Source: Zoogloea sp. LCSB751
GTDB lineage: Bacteria; Pseudomonadota; Gammaproteobacteria; Burkholderiales; Rhodocyclaceae
DNA length: 64,000 nucleotides
Direction: 5' to 3'
NCBI RefSeq assembly: GCF_002028455.1
Contig: NZ_MWUM01000002.1
Coordinates: 124,001 to 188,000, forward strand
Within the stretch, counting starts at the first letter, position 1, and each line of letters begins with the position of its first letter. Positions 18,066 through 30,043 of the stretch are shown here, one piece after another. The notes beneath the pieces are model-generated. The model was not told the DNA's origin, did not search any database, and saw nothing but the letters and a program-made list of their open reading frames with translations. A program made the position numbers and the translations under genes.

Positions 18066-19538
18066 ATGACCGAAGCCGAATTCCACGCCCTGGCCGCCCA
18101 GGGTTTCAACCGCATCCCGGTTACCGTCGAAACCTTCGCGGATCTCGACACCCCCCTTTCCGTCTATCTCAAGCTGGCCAACGCGCCCAACACCTACCTG
18201 CTCGAATCCGTGCAGGGCGGCGAGCGTTTCGGCCGCTATTCCATCATCGGCCTGTCCGCCCCGACGCGCATCGAGGTGCATGGCCGCTCCGTGCTGCTGC
18301 TGACCAACGACCGCGTCGTCGAGCGCCGCGACGGCGGCGATCCGCTCGAATACATCGCCGAGTTCATGGAGCGCATCAAGGTGCCGCCGCGCGCACGCCT
18401 GCCGCGCTTCGCCGGTGGCCTGGTGGGCTGCTTCGGCTATGACACGGTGCGCTACATCGAGCCGCGCCTGGCCAAGACCGAAAAGAAGGACGTGCTCGGA
18501 ACGCCGGACATCCTGCTGCTGCTGTCCGAGGAAATTGCCATCGTCGACAACCTGTCCGGCAAGCTGACCCTGGTGGTGTATGCCGAGCCGGGCGTGCCGA
18601 ACGCCTACGGCCGCGCGCAGAAGCGCCTGAAGGAGCTGGTCGGCAAGCTGCGCGAGCCGGTGTCTGTGCCGGTCGAAGTCCGCGCCGAGCCGTCCGAGCC
18701 GGTGTCGAGTTTCGGCGAGGAGGCCTTCAAGGCCGCCGTGCAGAAGGGCAAGGACTACATCGTCGAGGGCGACATCATGCAGGTGGTGCTCAGCCAGCGC
18801 ATGAGCAAGCCCTTCGGCGCCAGCCCGCTGGCCCTGTACCGGGCGATCCGCAGCCTCAACCCGTCGCCCTACATGTTCTATTTCAATTTCGAGGACTTCC
18901 AGGTGGTCGGCGCGTCGCCGGAGATCCTGGTGCGCCTCGAGGACAAGGACGTCACCGTGCGTCCCATCGCCGGCACCCGCAAGCGCGGCGCGACCCACGA
19001 CGAGGACCAGGCGCTTGAGAAGGAACTGCTGGCCGACGAGAAGGAGCGCGCCGAGCACCTGCAGCTCCTCGACCTCGGCCGCAACGACTGCGGCCGCGTC
19101 GCCAGGACCGGCTCGGTGCGCGTCACCGAGCAGTTCACGGTGGAACGCTACTCCCACGTGATGCACATCGTCTCCAATGTGGAAGGCAAGCTGAAGGACG
19201 GCCTTGATCCGCTGGCCGTGCTGCGCGCCACCTTCCCGGCCGGCACCGTGTCGGGTGCGCCCAAGCTGCGCGCGATGGAGATCATCGACGAGTTGGAGCC
19301 GACCAAGCGCGGCATCTACGCCGGCTCGGTCGGCTACATCGGCTTCCATGGCGACATGGACCTGGCCATCGCGATCCGCACCGCGGTGCTGAAGGACGGG
19401 CAGATCCATGTGCAGGCGGGCGCCGGCATCGTTGCCGACTCCGACCCCCAGGCCGAATGGGTGGAAACCCAGACAAAGGCGCGCGCCATGCTGCGCGCCG
19501 CCGAGATCGCCGAAGCCGGACTCGATACGGCCCTGTAA
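18066..19538 (+). CDS. trpE: Anthranilate synthase component I
   Basis: A 490-aa chorismate-utilising enzyme making anthranilate from chorismate and ammonia delivered by TrpG. Seen: [15 protein letters not shown] in the N-terminal regulatory domain (Leu-Leu-Glu-Ser forms part of the tryptophan site), then [50 protein letters not shown] and [10 protein letters not shown]. It has a CGGAG ribosome-binding site. The 193 bp upstream show no leader peptide with tandem Trp codons, so attenuation of the enteric type is unlikely; feedback inhibition is expected. Confidence 0.97.
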   Translation: MTEAEFHALAAQGFNRIPVTVETFADLDTPLSVYLKLANAPNTYLLESVQGGERFGRYSIIGLSAPTRIEVHGRSVLLLTNDRVVERRDGGDPLEYIAEFMERIKVPPRARLPRFAGGLVGCFGYDTVRYIEPRLAKTEKKDVLGTPDILLLLSEEIAIVDNLSGKLTLVVYAEPGVPNAYGRAQKRLKELVGKLREPVSVPVEVRAEPSEPVSSFGEEAFKAAVQKGKDYIVEGDIMQVVLSQRMSKPFGASPLALYRAIRSLNPSPYMFYFNFEDFQVVGASPEILVRLEDKDVTVRPIAGTRKRGATHDEDQALEKELLADEKERAEHLQLLDLGRNDCGRVARTGSVRVTEQFTVERYSHVMHIVSNVEGKLKDGLDPLAVLRATFPAGTVSGAPKLRAMEIIDELEPTKRGIYAGSVGYIGFHGDMDLAIAIRTAVLKDGQIHVQAGAGIVADSDPQAEWVETQTKARAMLRAAEIAEAGLDTAL

Positions 19539-19665
19539 GCACAGAGAACGCCGTGGCCCGGCTGGCCCTGCGCGTCGCCCCGCGATGCCCGGCCGCCCCG
19601 GCCCGACACCCCTCAAAGGCCCCCGCCCAGCCGGCGGGGCGCCGCTCCGGAAAGGATGCGCAGCC

Positions 19666-20238
19666 ATGCTGCTGATGATCGACAACTACGACAGCTTCAC
19701 CTACAACCTCGTGCAGTACTTTGGCGAACTGGGTGCCGACGTGCAGGTGTATCGCAACGACGAGATCACCCTCGAGCAGATCGCCCAGCTCAAGCCCGCC
19801 CAGCTCGTCGTCTCCCCCGGCCCGTGTTCGCCGGCGGAGGCGGGCATCTCGGTGGCGGCGATCAAGGAATTTGCCGGCAAGATCCCGCTGCTCGGCGTGT
19901 GCCTCGGCCACCAGAGCATCGGCGCGGCCTTCGGCGGCAAGATCATCCACGCCAAGAAGCTGATGCACGGCAAGGTCTCGCCGGTCCATCACCTGGACAA
20001 GGGCGTCTTCAAGGGCCTGCCCAATCCGCTGACCTGCACCCGCTACCACTCCCTGGCCATCGAGCGCGAAAGCCTGCCCGACTGCCTGGAAGTCACCGCG
20101 TGGACCGACGACGGCGAGATCATGGGCGTGCGCCACAAGACGCTGTTCGTCGAGGGCGTGCAGTTCCACCCGGAATCCATCCTCACCGAGCGCGGCCACG
20201 ACCTGCTGCGCAACTTCCTCGAACAATCCCAAGCCTGA
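19666..20238 (+). CDS. trpG: Anthranilate synthase component II (glutamine amidotransferase)
   Basis: A 190-aa class I glutamine amidotransferase. [16 protein letters not shown] begins the protein; the nucleophile cysteine is in [11 protein letters not shown] and the catalytic His/Glu in VQFHPESI. It supplies ammonia to TrpE and may also serve PabB, as in many bacteria with one amidotransferase. It lies 127 bp after trpE; that gap contains a CCCCGCC/GGCGGGG hairpin (19621-19639) followed by an AAAGGA ribosome-binding site. Confidence 0.96.
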   Translation: MLLMIDNYDSFTYNLVQYFGELGADVQVYRNDEITLEQIAQLKPAQLVVSPGPCSPAEAGISVAAIKEFAGKIPLLGVCLGHQSIGAAFGGKIIHAKKLMHGKVSPVHHLDKGVFKGLPNPLTCTRYHSLAIERESLPDCLEVTAWTDDGEIMGVRHKTLFVEGVQFHPESILTERGHDLLRNFLEQSQA

Positions 20239-20250
20239 CCGGAGCTGGCC

Positions 20251-21279
20251 ATGACGTTTTCCGCCCAGGAAGCCCTGCAACGCACCATCGACCATCGCGA
20301 GATCTTCTACGACGAGATGCTGTCGCTGATGCGCCAGATCATGGCCGGCGAGATCTCGCCGGTGATGACCGCCGCGATCCTCACCGGCCTGCGGGTCAAG
20401 AAGGAGACCATCGGCGAAATCTCCGCCGCAGCGACGGTGATGCGGGAGCTGGCGACCAAGGTCACGGTGCCCTACGACCGCCACTTCCTCGACGTGGTCG
20501 GCACCGGCGGCGATGGCTCCCACACCTTCAACATCTCCACCGCCACCATCTTCGTGGCGGCCGCCGGCGGCGCCAAGATCGCCAAGCACGGCGGGCGCAG
20601 CGTCTCCAGCAAGTCGGGCAGTGCCGACGTGCTGGAAGCCCTGGGCGTGAATCTCAACCTCAACGCCCAGCAGGTGGCCGAGTGCGTGCAGGAGACCGGC
20701 ATCGGTTTCATGTTCGCTCCCAACCACCACAGCGCGATGAAGAACGTGGCGCCGGTGCGCCGCGAGATGGGCGTGCGCACGCTGTTCAACATCCTTGGCC
20801 CGCTGACCAACCCGGCCGGCGCGCCGAATACCCTGCTCGGCGTGTTCCACCCCGACCTGGTCGGCATCTGCGTGCGCGTGATGCAGCGCCTCGGCGCCGA
20901 GCACGTGCTGGTGGTGTATGGCCGCGACGGCATGGACGAGGTTTCCCTCGGCGCGGCGACGCTGGTCGGCGAGCTGAAGGATGGTGAGATCCGCGAGTAC
21001 GAGATCCATCCGGAAGACTACGGTCTGCTGATGAAGTCCAGCCGCAGCCTCAAGGTCAGCACCGCCGACGAATCGAAGGAGATGCTGCTCGGCGTGCTCG
21101 ATAACCACGCCGGGCCGGCCCGCGAGATCGTCGTGCTGAACGCCGGCACCGCGCTGTACACGGCCAACGTGGTCGGCTCCATCGACGAGGGCATCGCCCG
21201 CGCCCGCGAGGTGCTGGTCTCCGGCGAGGCTCGCGCCAGGCTGGAAGCCTTTGTCGCCTGTACCAGGAAACTCGCCTGA
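20251..21279 (+). CDS. trpD: Anthranilate phosphoribosyltransferase
   Basis: A 342-aa enzyme transferring phosphoribose from PRPP to anthranilate. Seen: [15 protein letters not shown] (PRPP-binding glycine loop), [21 protein letters not shown], and the anthranilate-side block [23 protein letters not shown]. It follows trpG by 12 bp with a GGAG ribosome-binding site, so the two are cotranscribed. Length is normal. Confidence 0.97.
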   Translation: MTFSAQEALQRTIDHREIFYDEMLSLMRQIMAGEISPVMTAAILTGLRVKKETIGEISAAATVMRELATKVTVPYDRHFLDVVGTGGDGSHTFNISTATIFVAAAGGAKIAKHGGRSVSSKSGSADVLEALGVNLNLNAQQVAECVQETGIGFMFAPNHHSAMKNVAPVRREMGVRTLFNILGPLTNPAGAPNTLLGVFHPDLVGICVRVMQRLGAEHVLVVYGRDGMDEVSLGAATLVGELKDGEIREYEIHPEDYGLLMKSSRSLKVSTADESKEMLLGVLDNHAGPAREIVVLNAGTALYTANVVGSIDEGIARAREVLVSGEARARLEAFVACTRKLA

Positions 21280-21283
21280 CCCC

Positions 21284-21352
21284 GTAGGGGCGAATTCATT
21301 CGCCCGCAGTGCGTTGATCGACCTCCGCGGGCGAATGAATTCGCCCCCACAG
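21284..21352. repeat. Palindromic intergenic repeat, copy 2
   Basis: The left arm (21284-21307, GTAGGGGCGAATTCATTCGC onward) pairs with the right arm (21327-21349). It lies between trpD and trpC, inside the presumed operon, and may attenuate or stabilise the message there. Confidence 0.85.
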
Positions 21353-21379
21353 GAGAGTCGATTCGCCCCCCACAGGAGA
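21339..21379. repeat. Direct duplication of the repeat edge carrying the trpC ribosome-binding site
   Basis: ATTCGCCCCCACAGGAGA (21339-21356) is repeated as ATTCGCCCCCCACAGGAGA (21361-21379), 22 bp apart and differing by one C. The second AGGAGA (21374-21379) is the Shine-Dalgarno sequence of trpC, whose ATG is at 21385. Confidence 0.75.
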
Positions 21380-21384
21380 ACTGA

Positions 21385-22173
21385 ATGTCCGACATCCTCA
21401 ACAAGATCCTCGCCGTGAAGCGCGAGGAAGTGGCCGCCGCCCGCGCCGCCGTCTCCGACGCCGCGGTGCGCGAGCAGGCGGCAGCCCAGCCCGCCGCCCG
21501 CGATTTCGTCGGTGCGATCCGCGCCAAGATCGCCGCCGGCCGGGCCGCGGTGATTTCCGAGATCAAGAAGGCCAGCCCGTCGAAGGGCGTGATCCGCGCC
21601 GACTTCCGCCCGGCCGAGATCGCCGCCAGCTACGAGAAGGCCGGCGCCGCCTGCCTGTCGGTGCTGACCGACCGCCAGTTCTTCCAGGGTGCTCCCGAAT
21701 ACCTGCAGGCTGCCCGCGCCGCCTGCAGCCTGCCGGCGCTGCGCAAGGACTTCCTGGTCGATCCCTACCAGGTCTATGAAGCCCGTGCGATGGGCGCCGA
21801 CGCGATCCTGCTGATCGCCGCCGCCCTCAGTCTGGCCGAGATGCAGGAGATGGAAGCCATCGCCGAAAGCCTCGGCCTCGGCGTGCTGGTCGAGGTGCAC
21901 AACGGCGCCGAGCTGGATCTGGCGCTGCAGCTGCGCACGCCGCTGATGGGCGTCAACAACCGCAACCTGCGCACCTTCGAGGTCAGCCTGCAGACCACTC
22001 TCGACCTGCTGCCGCGCATCCCGGCGGAGCGCATCGTCGTCACCGAGTCGGGCATCCTGCAGCCGGCCGACGTGGCGCTGATGCGGGCCAACAAGGTCAA
22101 TGCCTTCCTGGTCGGCGAAGCCTTCATGCGTGTCGACGATCCGGGTACTGGCCTGGCCAGCCTGTTCGGCTGA
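21385..22173 (+). CDS. trpC: Indole-3-glycerol-phosphate synthase
   Basis: A 262-aa TIM-barrel enzyme closing the indole ring. Seen: [13 protein letters not shown] (catalytic Lys), [51 protein letters not shown] and VTESGI. It is the monofunctional form; trpF is not fused and not nearby. The gene is separated from trpD by a repeat element that also seems to provide its ribosome-binding site, and it ends 3 bp before tamB. Confidence 0.96.
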   Translation: MSDILNKILAVKREEVAAARAAVSDAAVREQAAAQPAARDFVGAIRAKIAAGRAAVISEIKKASPSKGVIRADFRPAEIAASYEKAGAACLSVLTDRQFFQGAPEYLQAARAACSLPALRKDFLVDPYQVYEARAMGADAILLIAAALSLAEMQEMEAIAESLGLGVLVEVHNGAELDLALQLRTPLMGVNNRNLRTFEVSLQTTLDLLPRIPAERIVVTESGILQPADVALMRANKVNAFLVGEAFMRVDDPGTGLASLFG

Positions 22174-22176
22174 TCC

Positions 22177-25100
22177 ATGAGTGACGCGCCGGAGCAGCCC
22201 GCTGCCGATCCGGCGCCGGACGGCGCTCCGTCGCCTGCCCCGGCCCCGCGTCGGGACGCGCCTTCCGCCCGCCTGCTGCGCGGGGCGCTGGCGGCCGTGC
22301 TCGGCCTGCTCACCGTCGTCGTGCTGCTGCTCGGCTGGCTCGGCGCCAGCGAGTCCGGCCTGCGGGCGCTGGCCGGGTTGGCCAATGGTGTCAGCGGCGG
22401 CCTGCTGAGCCTCGACAAGCCGCAAGGTTATCTCCTCGGTGAATTCAAGCTCGGCAGCCTGCAACTGCGCACGCCGACGCTGCAGCTGGAGATCCGCAAT
22501 CTGGCGGTGGACTGGCGTCCTGGCGCGCTGGCGAGCCGTCGTCTCGACGTGGCCTCGCTGGCGGCGTCCGAGCTGCGCGTCGCGAGCCTTCCCGACGACA
22601 CGCCGCTGAGCCTGCCGCTCAGCCTGGAACTCCCCATCGCCGTCCACCTCGGCAGCGTCCGCGTCGATCGCCTGCTCACCGGCAAGCTGATCGATGGTCA
22701 GGCCGCGCCGCCGGACTTCGAACTCACAGGGCTCGACGGCAGCCTCGAATCGGACGGGCGCCATCACGATTTCTCGAAGCTGAAGGCCACGGCGCCTTTC
22801 GGCCAGCTGGCCGCCAGCGGCCGTCTCGACGGTCGGCGGCCTTTCGCCTTGACAGCCATGGCCAGCCTGAACACCCGTCAGGCTGGCGAAGCCTACGCGA
22901 TCGAGGCGCAGGCGGATGGCACGCTGGAAACGCTGGCGCTCCATGCCAAGGCCAAAGGGGCCGGCATGGAGGGGGCGGCCAAGGTGCTGGCTACGCCTTT
23001 CGCGGCCTTGCCGCTGCGCTCGGCCAAGCTCAGCGTACAGGGCGTCGATCCGAGCCGTTTCCATGCCGCAGTGCCGGCGGCCCAGCTCGACGTGGAGGCG
23101 GATCTCGAACCCAGCGCGGCGAAGCCGGCCGACGGTCGCCCGCTGGCGGTGGAGGACTGGGTGGTCGGCGGGCCGCTGACCGTCCGCAATCACCAGCCCG
23201 GCCCCTACGACAAGGGCAAGCTGCCGCTCGAATCCTTGAGTGCGCGGCTACGCTGGGCCGGCGGCGAACTGGCAGCGTCCAACCTGGTGGTACTGCTGCC
23301 TGGCCAAGGTCGGATCGGCGGTCGCCTGGCCTGGCAGGCGCCCGTGAAAGCCGAGGAGAAGGGCAAGGCTGAGGCGGGTTTCGGCCACCTGAACGCCGAT
23401 TTGCAGGTGAGCGGCGTCGATGCCCGCCACCTGGATGGGCGCGCCGTGGCGACCCGCATCGACGGCCATCTCCGTGCCGACGCGGAGGCCGCCGGGCAGA
23501 ACTTCAGCGCCGATCTGCGCGACCCGCAACTGGCACTGCGTATCAAGGCGCGCCATGCGGCGGGGGCGCTGAGTGTCGAGGAACTCGTCGCCACCGCGCG
23601 CCAGGCCCGGCTGGACGCGTCCGGCAAGCTGGCCCTCGACGGCGCCGGGCGCTTCGAGCTGCGCGGCCGGCTGAGCCATTTCGACCCCCATGCCTTCGTG
23701 ACCCGCGCGCCGGCTGCCGATCTGAACACCCGCTTCGACGCCAGTGGCCGCCGCCAGCCGACGCTTGTCGGGCGCGTCGGCTTCGAACTGCTGCCGAGCC
23801 GTCTCGAAGGCAAGCCGCTGCTCGGCAAGGGCGAGCTGGCCATCGACGGCCAGCGCATCGCCAACGCGGATGTGAACCTCGATCTGGCCGGCAACCGCCT
23901 GTCCGCCCAGGGGCGCTACGGCAAGCCGGGCGACGCGCTGGCCCTGCATGTGGATGCGCCGGTGCTGGCCGTCCTCGGCCGTGGTGTGGCCGGACGGCTG
24001 AAGGCGGACGGCGTGCTGCGCGGCACGCCCGCCCAGCCCGCCGGCGAGTTCGAGCTGCTGGGCGAGAAGCTGGTGCTGGCTGGCCTGCGCATCGAGCGAC
24101 TGGACGGCCGCGGCCGGCTGGCCGAAGGGCGCGATGGGGCCATTTCGGTTTCCGTCGGGCTGGCCGGGCTGCAGGGCGCGACGGCGGCGGAGGCCCTGCT
24201 CAGCCGTGGCAGTCTCAGCTTCGAAGGGACCCGTAGCGCCAACCGGATTCGCGTGGACGCCAGCGGGCTGAAGGGTCATTCCGTCAGCCTGGCCCTGGCT
24301 GGCGCCCTGTCCGACGGGCCACGCTGGGAAGGCCGGCTGGAAAGCCTGCTGGCGCGCGGCGACTATCCGCTGAGTCTGCAGGCGGCGGCGCCGCTGGTGT
24401 TGTCGGCGGATCTGATCCGGCTGGGCCCGGCCGAACTGCGCGGCGGGGCCGGCGGGCGCATCCGCCTCGACGAGACCCGCTGGCAGGCCAGGCATCTGAT
24501 CGCCCGCGGCAGCGTCAGCGGCGTGCAGGTCGGCTTCATGCTCGATCCGGCGACGCGGGCCGTCAAATCCACCGGCGACTCCCTGCAGATCGGCGGCCAG
24601 TGGGATGTGGACATCGGCGAGCAGGCCAACGGCCTGGTGCGTTTCTACCGGGAGAAGGGCGACCTGGTGTTGCAAGGGGATTCGCCGGTCCGCCTCGGGC
24701 TCGACGACTTGCAGCTGTCCGTGTCGGCGGCGGCCAACCGCCTGGCCTTCGGCTTCAGCGCCCACGGCAGCCAGCTCGGCAGCGCCGCCGGGGCCGGCAC
24801 CGCGCTGGCCGAGCGCACGCCGTCGGGCGAGCTGCGTTTGGTGCCGGATGCGCCGCTGCTCGGCTCGGCCAAGGTCGACATCCCCAACATCGCCTGGGCC
24901 GGTCCGCTGGCCGACCAGAACATGAAGACCGAGGGCAGCCTGAAGGGCGAATTCTCGCTGGCCGGCACGCCGGCGCGGCCGGAAACCTCCGGGCGCATCC
25001 GCGGCGAGCGGCTCGGCTTCGTGATGGCCGACCAGGGGCTGCACCTGTCCGGCGGCACGCTGGCGGCGGATTTCGACAAGGATCGCCTGCGCCTGGAGGA

Positions 25101-26247
25101 TTTCAGCTTCGTCTCGCCGAACCGCGTCCGGCCGCGGGAGAGCCGCATCGACGTGGCCCGCCTGACCCGCCAGCCGGGCACCCTGAATGCCCGCGGCGAG
25201 GTGCAGCTGGCCAGTGGCGAAGGGCGCTTCAGCTTCCGTGCCGAGCGCCTGCCGCTGCTGCAGCGGGTGGACCAGTGGCTGGTGCTGAGCGGCGAGGGCG
25301 AGGTGCTGACCGGCTGGAACTACGCCACGCTGAAGGGCCGGCTGGTCGCCGATGCAGGTTTCGTCGAACTGTCGCGCACGCCGGCGCCGAGCCTCGGCGA
25401 CGACGTGGAGGTCATCGATCCTCATCACAACGGCAAGTCGGCCAGCCCCTTCCACATGGGTAGCGACCTGGTCGTCAATCTCGGCAACGCCTTGTACGTG
25501 AAGGCACTCGGCGTGGACACCCGGCTGGCTGGCGAGCTGCGCCTGCAGGCCGGCGAGGGCAAGCCCCTCCACGCCAGCGGCGTGATCACCGCCCAGGGCG
25601 GCGTCTTCGAGGGCTACGGGCAGAAACTGTCCATCGAGCGCGGCATCGTCACCTTCGCCGGGCCGATCGCCAATCCCAGCCTCAACGTGGTAGCGCTGCG
25701 CAAGGGCTTGAGCGTGGAGGCCGGTGTCGGCATCGGCGGCACGGCGCGCCGGCCGGTGGTGCGGCTGGTCTCCGAACCCAATGTGCCGGACCCGGAGAAG
25801 CTCGGCTGGATCGTCCTCGGGCGGCCGCCCGATCAGGGCTCCGGTGGCGAAATGGCGTTGCTGCTGCCGGCCGCCCAGGCCCTGCTCGGTGAGACGGGCG
25901 GTGGCCTGCCGGCCACGCTGGCGCGCAACCTGGGCTTCGACGAGTTCTCCTTCGGGGCCAGCAACGACCCGCGCAGCCGTGTGCAGACCAGCAGCGTGGC
26001 CAACGGCAGCGTCACCGGTACGGCCTCCAGCGCGTCGTCCCGCTCGGCGGGGACGACGGTGCCCGGTCAGGTGGTCTCCATCGGCAAGCGGCTGTCCACG
26101 CGGGCGCTGCTGTCCTTCGAACAAGGGATTGCCGGCACCACCAGCATCGTCAAGCTCACCTACCAGCTGACCCGCGGCATCTCGGTGATCGGCCGGGCGG
26201 GTAGCGAGAACGCGGTGGACATGCTGTTTTCGGTGTCCTTCCGCTGA
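22177..26247 (+). CDS. tamB: Translocation and assembly module subunit TamB (AsmA-like)
   Basis: A 1356-aa protein anchored by one N-terminal membrane segment (about 45-65, VLGLLTVVVLLLGWLGA) with a long beta-rich, repetitive periplasmic body. The C-terminal ~350 residues form the TamB/DUF490 domain, ending in the signature NVPDPEKLGWIVLGR and a beta-strand end GRAGSENAVDMLFSVSFR. Members form a groove that carries lipids, and assist outer-membrane proteins, together with TamA. TamA would usually precede it; here trpC does, 3 bp away, so either tamA is elsewhere or the partner is BamA-like. No clear Shine-Dalgarno is present, so coupling to trpC translation is likely. Confidence 0.9.
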   Translation: MSDAPEQPAADPAPDGAPSPAPAPRRDAPSARLLRGALAAVLGLLTVVVLLLGWLGASESGLRALAGLANGVSGGLLSLDKPQGYLLGEFKLGSLQLRTPTLQLEIRNLAVDWRPGALASRRLDVASLAASELRVASLPDDTPLSLPLSLELPIAVHLGSVRVDRLLTGKLIDGQAAPPDFELTGLDGSLESDGRHHDFSKLKATAPFGQLAASGRLDGRRPFALTAMASLNTRQAGEAYAIEAQADGTLETLALHAKAKGAGMEGAAKVLATPFAALPLRSAKLSVQGVDPSRFHAAVPAAQLDVEADLEPSAAKPADGRPLAVEDWVVGGPLTVRNHQPGPYDKGKLPLESLSARLRWAGGELAASNLVVLLPGQGRIGGRLAWQAPVKAEEKGKAEAGFGHLNADLQVSGVDARHLDGRAVATRIDGHLRADAEAAGQNFSADLRDPQLALRIKARHAAGALSVEELVATARQARLDASGKLALDGAGRFELRGRLSHFDPHAFVTRAPAADLNTRFDASGRRQPTLVGRVGFELLPSRLEGKPLLGKGELAIDGQRIANADVNLDLAGNRLSAQGRYGKPGDALALHVDAPVLAVLGRGVAGRLKADGVLRGTPAQPAGEFELLGEKLVLAGLRIERLDGRGRLAEGRDGAISVSVGLAGLQGATAAEALLSRGSLSFEGTRSANRIRVDASGLKGHSVSLALAGALSDGPRWEGRLESLLARGDYPLSLQAAAPLVLSADLIRLGPAELRGGAGGRIRLDETRWQARHLIARGSVSGVQVGFMLDPATRAVKSTGDSLQIGGQWDVDIGEQANGLVRFYREKGDLVLQGDSPVRLGLDDLQLSVSAAANRLAFGFSAHGSQLGSAAGAGTALAERTPSGELRLVPDAPLLGSAKVDIPNIAWAGPLADQNMKTEGSLKGEFSLAGTPARPETSGRIRGERLGFVMADQGLHLSGGTLAADFDKDRLRLEDFSFVSPNRVRPRESRIDVARLTRQPGTLNARGEVQLASGEGRFSFRAERLPLLQRVDQWLVLSGEGEVLTGWNYATLKGRLVADAGFVELSRTPAPSLGDDVEVIDPHHNGKSASPFHMGSDLVVNLGNALYVKALGVDTRLAGELRLQAGEGKPLHASGVITAQGGVFEGYGQKLSIERGIVTFAGPIANPSLNVVALRKGLSVEAGVGIGGTARRPVVRLVSEPNVPDPEKLGWIVLGRPPDQGSGGEMALLLPAAQALLGETGGGLPATLARNLGFDEFSFGASNDPRSRVQTSSVANGSVTGTASSASSRSAGTTVPGQVVSIGKRLSTRALLSFEQGIAGTTSIVKLTYQLTRGISVIGRAGSENAVDMLFSVSFR

Positions 26248-26330
26248 GCTCGGCGGAGCGGCTTGATCCCGGTCATGGACGGCGGCCGGCTGCTGCGGCG
26301 AGATGATGGCCCGTCCATTGGAGCCGTGCC

Positions 26331-27053
26331 GTGCCCGCCAACCTCGACCCCCGCCGGATTCCCGTTGCCGCCGTGTTCGCCGCCATCGGTGAGGGTTGGC
26401 GCTGCCTGCGCCATTGCCTGCAGCCGGCCGTCGCGCTGGCCGGGGTGTTCGCCGCGCTGGGGCTGCTGATCCATGGTCTGCTGTGGCACTTCGGCCTGAC
26501 GCCGATGATGCTGCCCTTTGCCGGCGGCTTCCTGCTCGTCGGTCCGGCCCTGCTGGCCGGCTTCTTCGGCCTGCGGCGGGCCCACGGGGCGGGGCAGCGC
26601 GCCCGCCTGGCCGACGCACTGGCCGGCTTCCGCCAGGCGCCGCGCGGCCTGTGGGTGATGGCGGCGGTGTGCACGCTGCTGTTGATGATCTGGCTGACCG
26701 ACGCGGCGACGGTGTACAGCTTCATGATCGGCAGCGAGCCGCCGACCCCCGCCCGGGTGTTGCGTTTCCATGCCTTCACCAGCCTGATGGGGGCGGTGCT
26801 GGCGTTCATCGTGTTCTGCGTGTCGGCCTTTTCGATCCCGCTGCTGTTCGACCGCCGCGCCACACTGGTACCCGCGGTGACGGCCAGTGTGCGGGCGGTG
26901 TTCGGCAATTTCCCGGCGATGCTGGCGTGGGGCCTGAGCCTCGCCGGTGCCTTGATCGCTACCGCCCTGTGTCCGCCGCTGCTGGTGCTGTCCCTGCCGT
27001 GCCTCGCCTTTGCCAGCGATCTGCTTTATCTTGAAATTTTTCCGCCGGACTGA
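26331..27053 (+). CDS. DUF2189-type integral membrane protein
   Basis: A 240-aa protein with about six hydrophobic segments and little else. The order RRIPVAAVFAAIGEGW, FAGGFLLVGPALLAGFFGLRR and FSIPLLFDRRATLVPAVTASVRAV matches my memory of the DUF2189 family, for which no function is established. A GTG start with GGAG seven bases upstream is used. It stands alone between tamB and msrA on the same strand. Confidence 0.75.
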   Translation: MPANLDPRRIPVAAVFAAIGEGWRCLRHCLQPAVALAGVFAALGLLIHGLLWHFGLTPMMLPFAGGFLLVGPALLAGFFGLRRAHGAGQRARLADALAGFRQAPRGLWVMAAVCTLLLMIWLTDAATVYSFMIGSEPPTPARVLRFHAFTSLMGAVLAFIVFCVSAFSIPLLFDRRATLVPAVTASVRAVFGNFPAMLAWGLSLAGALIATALCPPLLVLSLPCLAFASDLLYLEIFPPD

Positions 27054-27090
27054 GGTCTGCGTGGAACACCCCAATTTCAAGAGAGAGAAC

Positions 27091-27645
27091 ATGACAACCC
27101 AAGCTGTGGCGACTGAAGTCGCGATTCTCGGTGGCGGCTGCTTCTGGTGCCTGGAAGCGGTGTTCGTAGACGCGGAAGGTGTACTGTCGGTCAAATCCGG
27201 CTACATCGGCGGACATGCCGACTCGCCGACCTACCAGCAGGTGTGCGACGGCGACACCGGCCATGCCGAAGTGGTGCGCGTCGAATTCGACCCGGCGCGA
27301 ATCGGCTTCGCCGACCTGCTCGACGTGTTCTTCGCGATCCACGATCCGACCAGCCTGAACCGCCAGGGCAACGACGTGGGCACCCAGTACCGCTCGGCGA
27401 TCTTCACCACCAGTGCCGGGCAGGACGCCGTTGCCCGCGCGAAGATCACCGAACTGACCCGCGAAGGCGTGTTCCGCGACCCTGTCGTCACCGAAGTGCT
27501 GCCGGCGCCGACCTTCTGGCCGGCCGAGGCCTACCACGACGACTATTTCGCGCGGAATCCCTTCCAGCCTTATTGCCAGTACGTGGTGGCGCCCAAGGTG
27601 GCGAAGTTCCGCAGCAAGTTCGCCAAGCGGGTGAAGGCCAGTTGA
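27091..27645 (+). CDS. msrA: Peptide methionine sulfoxide reductase A
   Basis: A 184-aa enzyme reducing methionine-S-sulfoxide. GGGCFWCLEAVF contains the catalytic cysteine (first Cys) near residue 15; SGYIGG, DPTSLNRQGNDVGTQYRSAIF and FWPAEAYHDDYF are family motifs. The cysteine in FQPYCQYVV is probably the resolving one. The ATG at 27091 has a GAGAGAG ribosome-binding site and gives the usual cytosolic length; the upstream in-frame extension is not credible. Confidence 0.96.
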   Translation: MTTQAVATEVAILGGGCFWCLEAVFVDAEGVLSVKSGYIGGHADSPTYQQVCDGDTGHAEVVRVEFDPARIGFADLLDVFFAIHDPTSLNRQGNDVGTQYRSAIFTTSAGQDAVARAKITELTREGVFRDPVVTEVLPAPTFWPAEAYHDDYFARNPFQPYCQYVVAPKVAKFRSKFAKRVKAS

Positions 27646-27680
27646 AATAGAATCCGCCGGTCAATTACAAGGAGTGTTTC

Positions 27681-28025
27681 ATGACCCAAGTCACCACGGC
27701 GAGCGGCCTCGTCATCGAAGATCTGGAAGTCGGCACCGGTGCCGAAGCCACCGCCGGCCAGCACGTGCAGGTGCATTACACCGGCTGGCTCACCGACGGC
27801 AAGAAGTTCGATTCCAGCAAGGACCGCAACGACCCCTTCGTCTTCCCCCTCGGCGCCCGCCACGTGATCGCCGGCTGGGACGAAGGCGTGCAGGGCATGA
27901 AGGTCGGCGGCAAGCGCAAGCTGACCATTCCGCCGAACCTGGGCTACGGTGCCCGCGGCGCCGGCGGCGTGATCCCGCCGAACGCCACGCTGGTGTTCGA
28001 AGTGGAGCTGCTGGCACTGAAGTGA
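27681..28025 (+). CDS. FKBP-type peptidyl-prolyl cis-trans isomerase
   Basis: A 114-aa single-domain FKBP without signal peptide, so cytosolic. Motifs [39 protein letters not shown] and [12 protein letters not shown] are complete. It accelerates proline isomerisation during folding. AAGGAG precedes the ATG and a -10-like TAGAAT lies at 27648-27653, so it may have its own promoter after msrA. A strong terminator follows. Confidence 0.95.
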   Translation: MTQVTTASGLVIEDLEVGTGAEATAGQHVQVHYTGWLTDGKKFDSSKDRNDPFVFPLGARHVIAGWDEGVQGMKVGGKRKLTIPPNLGYGARGAGGVIPPNATLVFEVELLALK

Positions 28026-28051
28026 TCCGGTAGCGGATTGCGAGAATGAGC

Positions 28052-28074
28052 AAGGGCGCCATGGCGCCCTTTTT
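28052..28074 (+). terminator. Intrinsic terminator after the FKBP gene
   Basis: AAGGGCGCC / GGCGCCCTT with a two-base centre, followed by a run of five T on the plus strand (28070-28074). A clear rho-independent terminator. Confidence 0.85.
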
Positions 28075-28106
28075 GATTTGTTGTGCGGTGCCACGCGCAA
28101 CATCAG

Positions 28107-28177
28107 CTGTAGGGGCGAATTCATTCGCCCACGGAGGCTCACTCGACGTCTGCGGGCGAATGAATTCGCCCCTACAG
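28107..28177. repeat. Palindromic intergenic repeat, copy 3
   Basis: The most complete copy: CTGTAGGGGCGAATTCATTC onward (28107-28130) pairs perfectly with 28152-28177, ending in CCCCTACAG. It lies between the convergent FKBP gene and recQ. Confidence 0.88.
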
Positions 28178-28191
28178 GGTGAGAGGGGCTC

Positions 28192-30009
<1,818 letters not shown>

Positions 30010-30043
30010 AGGGGCGGGATTTTACCCCGCCCGGCGCTGCAGG

